Positions 16,789 to 25,761 of a stretch of 64,000 nucleotides of DNA are shown one piece after another. A model generated the notes under the pieces. It saw nothing but the letters and a program-made list of their open reading frames with translations. It was not told the DNA's origin and made no database searches. Position numbers and translations under genes: made by a program. Numbering within the stretch: position 1 is the stretch's first letter; each line of letters opens with the position of its first letter. This DNA is from Clostridia bacterium (lineage in GTDB: Bacteria > Bacillota > Clostridia > Oscillospirales > CAG-272), in NCBI GenBank assembly GCA_017466375.1, contig JAFTUH010000044.1:21153-85152 (forward strand), written 5' to 3'.

Positions 16789-18543
16789 TCAGAATATCGG
16801 CTTGTCATCAAAACGGACTGCCGCATCGGAACAACCGTCCGTTTCAAAGACGATGATCTCGTTTTCGCCCTCACGAAGCACGGCTGCGGGGACATACAGC
16901 GATTTCTGCGGTCCTGCAGGATTGTAGTACCGACCGAGGTTGAAACCGTTGACGGTGACGAATCCTTTCGTAAACCCGTCCGCGCGTACGAACGTATCGC
17001 ACGGCTCGCCGTCGATTGTGAACGTACCGCGGTAGAATGCAGGATTCCCGTCCGCCGTATCTCCGTAAGCAAGGCGGCACAGACTCTCCATCGTCAAAGG
17101 ATACATCTCCCACCCGAAATGGAACTGCCGTCCGATGCGAACACCGCCGATAATGCCTTTGCGATCCATGAGCAGCGGACCGTAGTTGACACGTCCCATA
17201 TTCTCGACGAGAATATCAAGCTGTGCCGTCTCACCGGCTTCCAGCGACAGCGTGATCGGATCCTCACGCCTGGTGCGCTCCCATACGCCAAGGCGATTCC
17301 CGTTCAAAAAGAAGATCGAGCGGTCGTGGATTGTCGCCTTGAGCGGCATATCGTGGAACGGACCGCGGAGCGTCGTACGGTAGAGAATGTAGCCGAAATC
17401 CTGTCCGACTTCCTCCATCGTTTTCGGATTCGCTGCCTGCGTGGGCACGGTAAGATTCACGAGATTTTCAAACAGATCGGCGCACGCGGTAAGTTTGACC
17501 TCGCCGTACGATGCCTTCGGTGAATCGTGCACCTCGATATCGGGCGCTTTTTTGCCTGTTTTCTGCTCGATGAATTCCTTGACAGCGTAATAATTCGGCG
17601 TCATATCGCCCGCCTCGTTCAAGGGCGCGGTATAGTCGTAACTCGTGACCGTCGGCTGATAGAGCGTTTCGGTATGATTCGCGCCGTTGGTAAAGCCGAA
17701 ATTCGTTCCGCCGTGGAACATATAAAAATTGAACGATGCGCCGAGATCGAACATATCGCCGAGATTCGCGAGAATATCATCGGGAGCGCGCTGGACGTAG
17801 TGATCCTCGTACCAATGCTCGAACCAACCGCACCAATATTCGGCGCACATCAGCGGACGGTCGGGCTGGAAATCCTGCAGAAGCAGCAGCTTCTCTTTGG
17901 CCTTGCTGCCGAAATTCGCCGTTTCGAGCACCTCGGGCAGCGATCCGCCGGCGAGCATCCACTCCTCATACGGTCCGTCAGAGGTAAACAGCATACAATC
18001 GATCCCACAGTCCTTGTAAATCTCAACAATCCGGCGCAGATAATCCTTATCGTTTCCGTAGCTGCCGTACTCGTTTTCCACCTGCACCATGATAACGTTG
18101 CCGCCGTTGGTGCAGAGATGCGGACGGATGCGGGCAAGCAGCTCCTTGAAATACGGTTCTACCTTGGAGAGATACAACGGATCGTTACAGCGGAGATGGA
18201 TATTCGGATAGGAAAGCAGCCACGACGGGAATCCACCGAATTCCCACTCCGCGCAGATATACGGACCCGGACGGAGAATCACGTTCAGATCAAGCGATGC
18301 GGCAATAGAGATAAAGCGTTCGATATCGAGCATGCCGGAAAAATCAAACTGCCCTTCCCGTCTCTCATGCAAATTCCACGCGGTGTATGTTTCCACCGTA
18401 TTAAATCCGCACGCCTTCAGCTTTTTCAGCCGATCCTTCCATGAATCGGGATGAATACGGAAATAGTGCATCGCGCCGGAGATGACCGTATACGGCTCTC
18501 CGTTCAGGAGAAATCGGTCATTATCGTAAGTGAACGTTTTCAT
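16789..18543 (-). CDS. Beta-galactosidase, GH35 family
   Basis: A 584-residue glycoside hydrolase of family 35, cleaving terminal beta-galactosyl residues. The barrel begins with GAMHYFRIHPDSW. The acid/base Glu158 lies in VQVENEYGSYG and the nucleophile Glu235 in MCAEYWCGWF, by comparison with human GLB1. The C-terminal part has jelly-roll-like domains (TFVRADGFTKGFVTVNGFNL). There is no signal peptide, so it acts on imported oligosaccharides. It has its own strong promoter. Confidence 0.95.
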   Translation of the reverse strand: MKTFTYDNDRFLLNGEPYTVISGAMHYFRIHPDSWKDRLKKLKACGFNTVETYTAWNLHERREGQFDFSGMLDIERFISIAASLDLNVILRPGPYICAEWEFGGFPSWLLSYPNIHLRCNDPLYLSKVEPYFKELLARIRPHLCTNGGNVIMVQVENEYGSYGNDKDYLRRIVEIYKDCGIDCMLFTSDGPYEEWMLAGGSLPEVLETANFGSKAKEKLLLLQDFQPDRPLMCAEYWCGWFEHWYEDHYVQRAPDDILANLGDMFDLGASFNFYMFHGGTNFGFTNGANHTETLYQPTVTSYDYTAPLNEAGDMTPNYYAVKEFIEQKTGKKAPDIEVHDSPKASYGEVKLTACADLFENLVNLTVPTQAANPKTMEEVGQDFGYILYRTTLRGPFHDMPLKATIHDRSIFFLNGNRLGVWERTRREDPITLSLEAGETAQLDILVENMGRVNYGPLLMDRKGIIGGVRIGRQFHFGWEMYPLTMESLCRLAYGDTADGNPAFYRGTFTIDGEPCDTFVRADGFTKGFVTVNGFNLGRYYNPAGPQKSLYVPAAVLREGENEIIVFETDGCSDAAVRFDDKPIF

Positions 18544-18570
18544 AACAGCACCTTTCTTTCCAATAAGTTA

Positions 18571-18599
18571 AGTATAGCAATTTCGCTGTACTATGTCAA
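18571..18599 (-). promoter_or_regulatory. Promoter of GH35 gene
   Basis: Minus strand TTGACA (18594-18599), 17-base spacer, TATACT (18571-18576). Confidence 0.85.
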
Positions 18600-18620
18600 G
18601 AAAAAAGCAGAAATATCAAC

Positions 18621-18648
18621 AAACGGACAACCTTTCGGCTGTCCGTTT
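18621..18648 (-). terminator. Terminator after ROK kinase gene
   Basis: Nine-base arms AAACGGACA (18621-18629) and TGTCCGTTT (18640-18648). The tail on the minus strand is only partly T-rich. Confidence 0.6.
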
Positions 18649-18654
18649 GAATTA

Positions 18655-20031
18655 TCAGTGAATCTCGGGGAGGCTTGCTGCGGCGACGGACTGACCGACG
18701 CGGCGGCTGCTCTCATCCGGAATGTGGAGCTGGATCTTCTCGTTCAGCTCAGGGAATTCCTTCGCCAGAACTTCCTTCGCGCGGTCAAGCAGGATCACGC
18801 CGCCCTCGCCGGAGGTAACGCGGCCCATGATGAGCACGTGCTTGATATCGTAGAACAGGGCGTAGTACGCGATCGTATAGCCAAAGTACACGCCGATCGT
18901 ATCGTAAATCTTTGCGGCACGGGGATCGCCCTCTGCCATCAGCCCCTGCACGACCTTCAGCTTCTCCGCCGGGGAGAGGTTCGGGTCGAGCTCGATGCCT
19001 GCAGCGGGAGCAAGCTTGATAACTGCATCCTGCGAGAAATACTTGACGCCGCAGCCATAGTCGCCGGACCACTCATCGACCATTGCGTTCTTGGAAAAAT
19101 CGCACGGAACGAATGCAAGCTCGTTGAGCCAGCCGGTGATATTGCCGACACCGTCTACGTATCCGCCTGCCTCACTTGTACCCATGGCGATACCGAGGAC
19201 GTTGTTATCCTCGAGATCCATCGCACCGGCAAGCGCGGTTACGTCACCGTCGTTTGCGACCTCCAGCGGCACGTCACCGAATTCCTTCGCAACATCGATG
19301 TACATATTCTTGCACTGTGCATCGAACTGATCCTTCGGCACCTTGAGGAACAGGGAGGCAACCATGATGCGGTTATCAACGTATACACCTGCGGAGGAAA
19401 CGCCGATTGCGTCCACGCGGGGCATATGCTCGGCAGCGCTCTTCATAGCGGCAAGGATTCCGTCGTAGTGGTACTGCGGATCGCTGTTCGTCTTCGGGAA
19501 CCAGACGACCTCCTCGCTGTACACGCTCTTACCGTCGATCACGGCACTGACCTTGCGGTCGCTTCCGCCTGCATCAAAGCCGATACGGCAACCGTCCAAA
19601 TGACGTCCGACGGGCGTTGCGCTCTCGCTCGTCACGGGAGCATCCTTAATGTCGCGATGCTCAACCGTAACGGTCGTCTCATATACGCCGCTCATGAAAT
19701 CGAAATCAAATGCGCGATCGCCCTCTGCTGTGTATGCCTTCGCCAGTCTGTCCGCGATGAGTTTGGAGCCTGCGATGATGATCTTATGACCGCCGCGGAT
19801 CCACAGAAGGGACTTCACGATACGCTCAACGAACTCGTAGTTCTCCTCATCGTGACCGGTGCCGTCTTTGTAAACGACCGTCTCAAACGCGCTGACGTAG
19901 CCCTTGTTTCTCTCGATACCGATGACGAGCTTCTCGCCGCCTGCAGCCTTCGCCGCCGCGGTAAACTCACGGTAAACGAGCGCCATGGGGGTAAACTCTT
20001 TGTCCAGGATTGCTTCAATTTTAAGCTTCAT
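18655..20031 (-). CDS. ROK-family protein, probable amino-sugar kinase
   Basis: A 458-residue member of the ROK sugar kinase/regulator family, longer than usual (about 300). The second half shows the ROK phosphate loop FDAGGSDRK and the catalytic region VANDGDVTALAGA. The first 140 residues are an extra domain. Start ATG 20029-20031 lies inside the end of nagA (11-base overlap) behind GAAGGAG, so it is translationally coupled to nagA. That coupling suggests phosphorylation of N-acetylglucosamine or N-acetylmannosamine to feed NagA. No helix-turn-helix is seen, so it is an enzyme rather than a repressor. Confidence 0.78.
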   Translation of the reverse strand: MKLKIEAILDKEFTPMALVYREFTAAAKAAGGEKLVIGIERNKGYVSAFETVVYKDGTGHDEENYEFVERIVKSLLWIRGGHKIIIAGSKLIADRLAKAYTAEGDRAFDFDFMSGVYETTVTVEHRDIKDAPVTSESATPVGRHLDGCRIGFDAGGSDRKVSAVIDGKSVYSEEVVWFPKTNSDPQYHYDGILAAMKSAAEHMPRVDAIGVSSAGVYVDNRIMVASLFLKVPKDQFDAQCKNMYIDVAKEFGDVPLEVANDGDVTALAGAMDLEDNNVLGIAMGTSEAGGYVDGVGNITGWLNELAFVPCDFSKNAMVDEWSGDYGCGVKYFSQDAVIKLAPAAGIELDPNLSPAEKLKVVQGLMAEGDPRAAKIYDTIGVYFGYTIAYYALFYDIKHVLIMGRVTSGEGGVILLDRAKEVLAKEFPELNEKIQLHIPDESSRRVGQSVAAASLPEIH

Positions 20032-21160
20032 AACGAATTTCTCCTTCGATAATGGTTTTCTTGACACCGAAATTCGCATCGGTGATAATGATGTCTGCGT
20101 CCTTCCCTGCCTCAATCGATCCCTTTTTGTCGGCAATGCCGATCGCTCTCGCGGGATTGAGCGATGCCGCATTGACAATTGCGTACAGCGGCATATCCGT
20201 GTGATCCATGAAATTCTTGACAGCGGCGTTCAGCTTCAGTACGCTGCCCGCGATCGTGCCGTCCTCAAGCAGGCATTGAATGCCCTTCACGAACGTCTTC
20301 TGACCGCCGAGAGAATACTCACCGTCGGGCATACCGCCGGCACGGGTACAGTCGGTGATAAGCACGAGCTTGTCTGCTTTTGCCTTACCGATCAGCGAGA
20401 ACAGACCGGGATGAACGTGAAACGTATCCGCGATCAGCTCGGTATAGACGTCAGCGGAAAGACCTGCGCCGACGACGCCGGGCTTGCGGTGATGCAGTCC
20501 TGTCTGCGCATTGAAGAGGTGCGTAACATGGGTAGCACCGCATGCAAACGCCTCCATAGCCTGCTCGTACGTCGCATCGGTATGACCGACGGAGACACGG
20601 ACATCGCTGTTCTCTCGGATTTTTCTGATCGCGTCAAAGCCGCCCTCCGTCTCGGGAGCGACCGTCACAAGCTTTATAATATCCTTATTGGCGATGATCC
20701 AATCGGCATCGAGCGGCTTGATATGCTCGCCTGCCTGCGCGCCTTTTTTATTGATGTTGATGAACGGACCCTCGGCATGCACACCGGCGAGGTATGCGCC
20801 CGACCACGTCTTGCTCTCCTCTTTCAGAGAACGGACGACGTTGAGTGCCGCCTCGATCTCCTGCATGGAGACAGTCATCGTCGTAGGGAGGAAGGTGGTG
20901 ACACCGTTTTTCATGACGCCCTCCGCCATCTTGCGGATACCGTCGGCACTGCCGTCAGATGCGTCCTCATTCAGATAGCCGTGGATATGTACGTCGACCA
21001 AGCCCGGTGCCGCATAGCATCCGCTCGCATCGATGATCTCAGCGTCGGCGGGGATCTCGTCTTCATTCACAAAGCCGATGATCGTTTCATCGAAAAGCAG
21101 TGCTTTTCCCTCTACGACCGCATCGGGCAGGATGAATTTTGCGCCTTTGATACATTTCAT
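20021..21160 (-). CDS. nagA: N-acetylglucosamine-6-phosphate deacetylase
   Basis: A 379-residue amidohydrolase producing glucosamine-6-phosphate and acetate. Metal and catalytic motifs are HIHG near residue 59, AEGPF, VGHTDA, THLFNA and LITDCTRAG. Length is standard. It is the first gene of a two-gene operon with a ROK protein, under its own promoter (21196-21224). A second, distinct nagA lies at 32340-33506. Confidence 0.93.
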   Translation of the reverse strand: MKCIKGAKFILPDAVVEGKALLFDETIIGFVNEDEIPADAEIIDASGCYAAPGLVDVHIHGYLNEDASDGSADGIRKMAEGVMKNGVTTFLPTTMTVSMQEIEAALNVVRSLKEESKTWSGAYLAGVHAEGPFININKKGAQAGEHIKPLDADWIIANKDIIKLVTVAPETEGGFDAIRKIRENSDVRVSVGHTDATYEQAMEAFACGATHVTHLFNAQTGLHHRKPGVVGAGLSADVYTELIADTFHVHPGLFSLIGKAKADKLVLITDCTRAGGMPDGEYSLGGQKTFVKGIQCLLEDGTIAGSVLKLNAAVKNFMDHTDMPLYAIVNAASLNPARAIGIADKKGSIEAGKDADIIITDANFGVKKTIIEGEIRYEA

Positions 21161-21195
21161 AAGAAAGCCTCCTTTACGGATTTTCTGTTTGATTC

Positions 21196-21224
21196 ATTAT
21201 AACACACGTCATCCGAAAACACAA
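21196..21224 (-). promoter_or_regulatory. Promoter of nagA-ROK operon
   Basis: Minus strand TTGTGT (21219-21224), 17-base spacer, TATAAT (21196-21201). The rest of the 300-base gap to the BlaI gene is AT-rich with no gene. Confidence 0.75.
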
Positions 21225-21395
21225 TAGACCGCGACGAAAATTTTTATATTTTTTGGATTTTATGGGAGTGATGCACGCGCAAAAACCGCGCTAAATTGGA
21301 TAAAATGCGTTTTAATTTACAATATATCACACCCGTCGTATCAAAAACCGTGTGAAACCGTTTTTGAACAAACTGTAACATCTTATCTCTCCTGC

Positions 21396-21449
21396 TTGAC
21401 AAATGTGTCTACATGCTGTAAACTATAATTGTCTACAAGCAATAGACAA
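21396..21449 (+). promoter_or_regulatory. BlaI promoter with overlapping operator repeats
   Basis: TTGACA (21396-21401) with a possible -10 TAAACT (21419-21424). TGTCTACA occurs at 21406-21413 and again at 21430-21437. TTGTCTA (21429-21435) and TAGACAA (21443-21449) form a perfect inverted repeat between the promoter and the ribosome binding site, the expected place for an autorepressor site. Confidence 0.65.
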
Positions 21450-21461
21450 GGAGGAGCAAAC

Positions 21462-21824
21462 ATGACTGATTACAGACTTGGTGCGGTGGAAGCGCGCTTT
21501 GCGGACATCGTATGGGAGAGAGCGCCGATCAGCACGGCGGATCTTGTGAAGATCTGTGCCGAGGAGCTGAACTGGAAGCGCACCACAACGTACACCGTTT
21601 TGAAACGGCTCGGCGAAAAAGGGCTGTTCCGGATGGAAAACGGCGTGGTGTCCGTATTGATCGCACGGGACGATTACTACGCGGCACAAACGGAAAAATT
21701 TGTAGAGGAAACATTCGACGGTTCCCTGCCCGCGTTTTTAGCGGCATTCACCAAGCGCAAATCCCTGCGGGAGGAAGAGATCGCCGAGATCCGCAAAATG
21801 ATCGACGACTGCGGAAAGGAGTGA
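21462..21824 (+). CDS. BlaI/MecI/CopY-family repressor
   Basis: A 120-residue winged-helix repressor starting at ATG 21462 behind AAGGAGGAG. The DNA-binding part includes STADLVKICAEELNWKRTTTY and TVLKRLGEKGLFRMENG, matching the Penicillinase_R family, followed by a C-terminal dimerisation helix region with the usual proteolytic cleavage zone. The M56 peptidase gene starts 5 bases after its stop. The pair is the standard layout of an antirepressor-cleaved repressor system. Confidence 0.92.
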   Translation: MTDYRLGAVEARFADIVWERAPISTADLVKICAEELNWKRTTTYTVLKRLGEKGLFRMENGVVSVLIARDDYYAAQTEKFVEETFDGSLPAFLAAFTKRKSLREEEIAEIRKMIDDCGKE

Positions 21825-21828
21825 GGGT

Positions 21829-24456
21829 ATGTCTCTGGAATCCGTATTTCTGAAACTGGTCAACATGAGCCTGTCAGCAAGTTTTCTGATTCTTGCCGTC
21901 ATGCTCGTGCGTCTTATCTTCAAAAAAGCACCGAAATGGATCATCTGCATTCTGTGGGGATGTGTAGCACTTCGTCTGCTGATCCCTTTCTCTATTGAAA
22001 GTTCCCTCTCCCTTCTGCCGAGCAGTGAGCCGCTCCCCGAAGAGATCCTCTACACCCCGGAGCCAATGATTGAAAGCGGTATTCCGCCGCTTGACGAACT
22101 GATAAATCCGATCCTCTCCGAATCGCTTGCACCCGTACCGGGAGACAGCGCAAATCCGACGCAGATTTGGTCGTTCATCCTCGCCGCGGCATGGGGCATC
22201 GGCATGGCGGCTCTTGTCATTTACGCCGCAGTGAGTTATATCATTATCAAGAGGAAAGTGCGCGAATCCGTCCCGCTCAGGGACAACATCCGCCTATGCG
22301 ATCGGATTCCCTCTCCGTTCATTCTCGGGGTGTTCCGTCCGACGATCTATCTGCCGTCCGAAATGAACGAAGCCGATGCATCTTACGTGATCGCGCACGA
22401 AAACGCGCATCTGGCGCGTCGGGATCACCTGTGGAAGCCGCTCGGGTTTGCGCTTTTGATCCTCCACTGGTTCAATCCCCTTGTATGGATCGGGTATATC
22501 CTGCTCTGCCGCGATATTGAGATCGCGTGCGATGAAAAAGTGATCGGCAAGATGGAAACGGAGGAGAAAAAAGAGTATTCCGAAGTTCTGCTTGCGTGCA
22601 GTGTGCACCGCAGGCTGATCGCCGCGTGTCCTCTCGCGTTCGGTGAGGTGGGCGTGAAAGAAAGGATCAAAAACGTGCTGAATTATAAGAAACCTGCTTT
22701 CTGGATTATCGTTCTCGCGCTGATCGTGTGCGTCGTGACGGCGATCTGTTTCCTTACGAATCCGCCGTCCAATGTAGATGAGCGGCTTGCCGTGTTCCTT
22801 GACTGTCAGATTGCCGAGCATCACCAAAATGAGCAGACGGGCGACAACTTCTGCGCACTGGATTATCAAGTGCTCGGAAAGCGCACGCGCGGCGATACCG
22901 TGACCGTCTATATGTGGGTGCTGTATGAAGAATTCAGTTTTGATCCCATGCTCGACGGTGGGGTGAAGAAGGAATCCGGCGCGCACACGGCGACCGTCAT
23001 CACGGCGAAAAAAGACGGCGATCACTATACCTTGGTCGAATACTGGACACCGCGGGACGGCTCGTACTACGCTGACGACATCCGCGACAAATTCCCCCTG
23101 CGTATGTGGGCGGATGCGATGGATTCGGAGAAGTTCTATAAGATCCAAGCGCCGCTCCTCGCTGAGATGGCGTATGAGCATTATACAGAAAATCCGCCCG
23201 TGACGGACAGCGGCGACAGCACGGATATCGCGAACGTCGGCGGTACGGATGTGCCTGCGTCCACAACCAAGAAACGAAAAATGACCATAAATGATGTACT
23301 CACCCTATCCGAAAAAGGCGACGATCTGACGTGGGAAGATTTCGCGCCGTTCAAAGGCTCGGATATGTACAATTACAGTATAGACGAAACTTTCTATTTG
23401 CGTATAAACGGAAGCTATGCAAACGAAAAGCCAACGGATGTCCTCTTGTGTGCCAAGGTAAATCTGGAGCCGCTGCGCAGTATTGATATTCGCAAGGAAG
23501 ACGTTGCAGCGTTTGTGGCAGGGATAGAACCGCCCACACAACTGCGGCAAATGACGTTCGACGATGTGATTGCTCTTTCCAAAAAAGGCGATCAGTTGAC
23601 GGTGCAGGATTTCAAACCGTTCACATGGGAATATACAGGGCTTTGGAATCCGGGGAATGTGGGTTGTTTCCCCATCAGTGACAGTTTCCGTTTGTATATA
23701 GGATACACGCCGGATTGCACGCTGACATACGCCTACCTGTATGCCACCCTATATGACCAACGAATCGAAATCCGCACCGGGGATGTTGCCGCATTTATCG
23801 ATAAGCACACTGCCCCGCCGACGCACGTACATTCGTTCACGGACGGACCGTACTATACAACACATATCGCCCTTGCTGTGACATCGCATGGAAATGTGAT
23901 TGATCTACCCGCAAAGCACCTGCGGTATCACGAGGTATACCGCGACTGCGCCGCGTGCGGATACACGGAATATCTCGGATGGGTGTACTGCGGAACGGGA
24001 AAAGGCTCAAAGTATACAAACTGCACGGGAGGCTGCGCAAATACAAACCTATTTGACCACATAGCAACCAGAGTGGCAACAGAGGAGCAAGAAGCCGAGA
24101 TCCGTTATTTGATCGATTCTATGGTAGAAGCAGGATTTGAGGATCTGTGGACATGCCTTCATGAGTGTCCGAACATCTATACCCGTCTGCTCGCCTACGA
24201 CGATTTCACGCTCAGGTATATCTTCAAATGCTTCATTGAAGGCGGGCAGACAGGATTGCGCGGGGATATTCTCTGTGAACTTCTGAAGGCTCTTGATCCC
24301 GAGCACGTGCTCGCGCTGGATGCGGACAACGGACAGATGTATTTCTCCGCGTGGGAAAACAGCGTAAAGCGTGTCCGAGATCAGCACGGCGACGCATGGA
24401 TGGAGGAAAATTATCCGACGGGGGCACTCCTTCTTCGGATGCTGAACATGCAATAA
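21829..24456 (+). CDS. M56 (BlaR1-type) peptidase with large novel ectodomain
   Basis: An 875-residue membrane zinc metallopeptidase. The first 300 residues hold about four membrane segments and the active site HENAH (residues 190-194) with RRD nearby and a downstream CDEKV motif (DIEIACDEKVIG). After a final membrane segment (FWIIVLALIVCVVTAICFL) about 550 residues lie outside. This ectodomain has two related modules (from DVLTLSEKGD and from DVIALSKKGD, each ending DVAAF) and a Cys-rich part (CAACGY, CTGGCAN). It has no penicillin-binding domain, so the signal is unlikely to be a beta-lactam. No target gene besides the BlaI pair lies next to it. Confidence 0.9.
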   Translation: MSLESVFLKLVNMSLSASFLILAVMLVRLIFKKAPKWIICILWGCVALRLLIPFSIESSLSLLPSSEPLPEEILYTPEPMIESGIPPLDELINPILSESLAPVPGDSANPTQIWSFILAAAWGIGMAALVIYAAVSYIIIKRKVRESVPLRDNIRLCDRIPSPFILGVFRPTIYLPSEMNEADASYVIAHENAHLARRDHLWKPLGFALLILHWFNPLVWIGYILLCRDIEIACDEKVIGKMETEEKKEYSEVLLACSVHRRLIAACPLAFGEVGVKERIKNVLNYKKPAFWIIVLALIVCVVTAICFLTNPPSNVDERLAVFLDCQIAEHHQNEQTGDNFCALDYQVLGKRTRGDTVTVYMWVLYEEFSFDPMLDGGVKKESGAHTATVITAKKDGDHYTLVEYWTPRDGSYYADDIRDKFPLRMWADAMDSEKFYKIQAPLLAEMAYEHYTENPPVTDSGDSTDIANVGGTDVPASTTKKRKMTINDVLTLSEKGDDLTWEDFAPFKGSDMYNYSIDETFYLRINGSYANEKPTDVLLCAKVNLEPLRSIDIRKEDVAAFVAGIEPPTQLRQMTFDDVIALSKKGDQLTVQDFKPFTWEYTGLWNPGNVGCFPISDSFRLYIGYTPDCTLTYAYLYATLYDQRIEIRTGDVAAFIDKHTAPPTHVHSFTDGPYYTTHIALAVTSHGNVIDLPAKHLRYHEVYRDCAACGYTEYLGWVYCGTGKGSKYTNCTGGCANTNLFDHIATRVATEEQEAEIRYLIDSMVEAGFEDLWTCLHECPNIYTRLLAYDDFTLRYIFKCFIEGGQTGLRGDILCELLKALDPEHVLALDADNGQMYFSAWENSVKRVRDQHGDAWMEENYPTGALLLRMLNMQ

Positions 24457-24488
24457 AAAAACGCGCCCTACGGTAACGCCTCAGGAAT

Positions 24489-24519
24489 GGAAAAAGAGAT
24501 TCTCATGAATCTCCTTTTC
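24489..24519 (+). terminator. Terminator after M56 gene
   Basis: Arms GAGATTC (24496-24502) and GAATCTC (24507-24513) followed by CTTTTCT. Confidence 0.7.
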
Positions 24520-24527
24520 TGTGCCGG

Positions 24528-24692
24528 CATCATCAGGTGCCCTATTCAATGCGTGTCTGCTTTACGGCGGCGGACGGACCGCTTGCGTATTTGAACAGAC
24601 GCGAATTTGCGGCGAAAACGGAGAATATTCGCTTTCTTTCGCTATTCCCCGCAATACCGTTGAAAATAAAAGAAGCTGTGTCGCCGCTCTGA
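24528..24692 (+). pseudogene. 3' remnant of an RluA-type pseudouridine synthase
   Basis: Read from 24528, the plus strand gives HHQVPYSMRVCFTAADGPL, followed by a stretch matching AYLNDREFSAKQENIRFLSLF, the C-terminus of the intact pseudouridine synthase at 46105-47100. Only about the last 45 family residues remain; everything upstream is missing. It runs on past the family end to a stop at 24690-24692. The orientation is opposite to the intact copy. Confidence 0.8.
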
Positions 24693-24718
24693 ATGAACGG
24701 ACGGCACAGCTTTTTTAT
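24673..24718. terminator. Hairpin between RluA remnant and LysR gene
   Basis: Arms AAGCTGTG (24673-24680) and CACAGCTT (24705-24712), T run on the plus side and a T-rich tail on the minus side. Confidence 0.6.
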
Positions 24719-24752
24719 GCAGATCAGTCTGCCATGGCGGCTCGGAAGCCCC

Positions 24753-25634
24753 TCAGCGGGACCGCAGTATGAGCTCCATAAAAGCTTTTGCCGCATAGGA
24801 AAGCGGCGCATTTTTCAAATATGCACAGCCGATGTTTCTCCCCGGAAGCGGCGGATCGAGAGGTATCTTTCGAATCGTACCGCTTTTTAGTTCTTCGGTG
24901 GAAAATTGCTCGACAACACAGGAAACGCCGAGATGAATGGAGGCAAACCGTATCAGCAAATCATGAACTGCCACCTCAATCTGCGGAGATAGTGATACGT
25001 CCTTTTCTGAGAAACGATCATCCACAAAACGGCGCGAGGATGAGTTCTTTTCAAGCAGTATAAGCGGCAGCTTCGCGACCTCTTCCCACGAATAGGAGCT
25101 CTTTATATCATAATCGGGACCGCAGACAAACACGTCGTTTATTTCAAGGCAGGGTTTGATGATAAGCTCATCATCTTCCAGAGGCATGTTTACAAACGCA
25201 AGGTCAGCTTTTCCTTCTTTGACGAGAGACAGCGTACCGGCCGAATAGGAATTTGCCATTTCTATTTTTATATCGGGATAGGAAGTGTGAAACTGTTCAA
25301 AATATTGAAGAAGGAAGTGTGTCGTTATCGTATCACCTGCGGCAATTTTCAACTCCCCCGATTCAAGATGACGTAGCTTTTCAAGCTGACTTTCGCCCTG
25401 TTCTATTGAATTGATTGCGCTTTCAACCTTCAGATAAAGAAACTTACCCTCGCTTGTGAGCGATATGCCTTTTCTCGTTCTCACAAACAACTGAACCCCA
25501 AGGTCTTTTTCAAGCTGCTGAATACACTGAGAAATGGCGGACTGCGATATATACAGGTGCTGTGCGGCGGTGGAAAAGGAATGAAAACGCGCCGTTTCGT
25601 AAAAAACACGGTAATAGTCAAGCTTGGTTTTCAT
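24753..25634 (-). CDS. LysR-family regulator
   Basis: A 293-residue LysR protein: N-terminal winged helix (FSTAAQHLYISQSAISQCIQ) and a periplasmic-binding-protein-like effector domain (LKIAAGDTITTHFLLQYF, DLAFVNMPLEDD). It is divergent from the F420 ligase-like gene, with 127 bases between the two starts, and is therefore its likely regulator. The effector is unknown. Confidence 0.93.
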   Translation of the reverse strand: MKTKLDYYRVFYETARFHSFSTAAQHLYISQSAISQCIQQLEKDLGVQLFVRTRKGISLTSEGKFLYLKVESAINSIEQGESQLEKLRHLESGELKIAAGDTITTHFLLQYFEQFHTSYPDIKIEMANSYSAGTLSLVKEGKADLAFVNMPLEDDELIIKPCLEINDVFVCGPDYDIKSSYSWEEVAKLPLILLEKNSSSRRFVDDRFSEKDVSLSPQIEVAVHDLLIRFASIHLGVSCVVEQFSTEELKSGTIRKIPLDPPLPGRNIGCAYLKNAPLSYAAKAFMELILRSR

Positions 25635-25671
25635 ATTAGATCCCCTTATAACCGTTGTAAGTATTATTTGC

Positions 25672-25700
25672 TTTACTTATGATAATATTTGTATTATAAT
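25672..25700 (+). promoter_or_regulatory. Promoter of F420 ligase-like gene
   Basis: TTTACT (25672-25677), 17-base spacer, TATAAT (25695-25700). AT-rich inverted repeats around the site could bind the divergent LysR protein. Confidence 0.6.
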
Positions 25701-25761
25701 AGTGTTATCAAAATATGTCAATAGACTGCGCAAAAGTTTTTATTATACGGAGGAAATTTTT

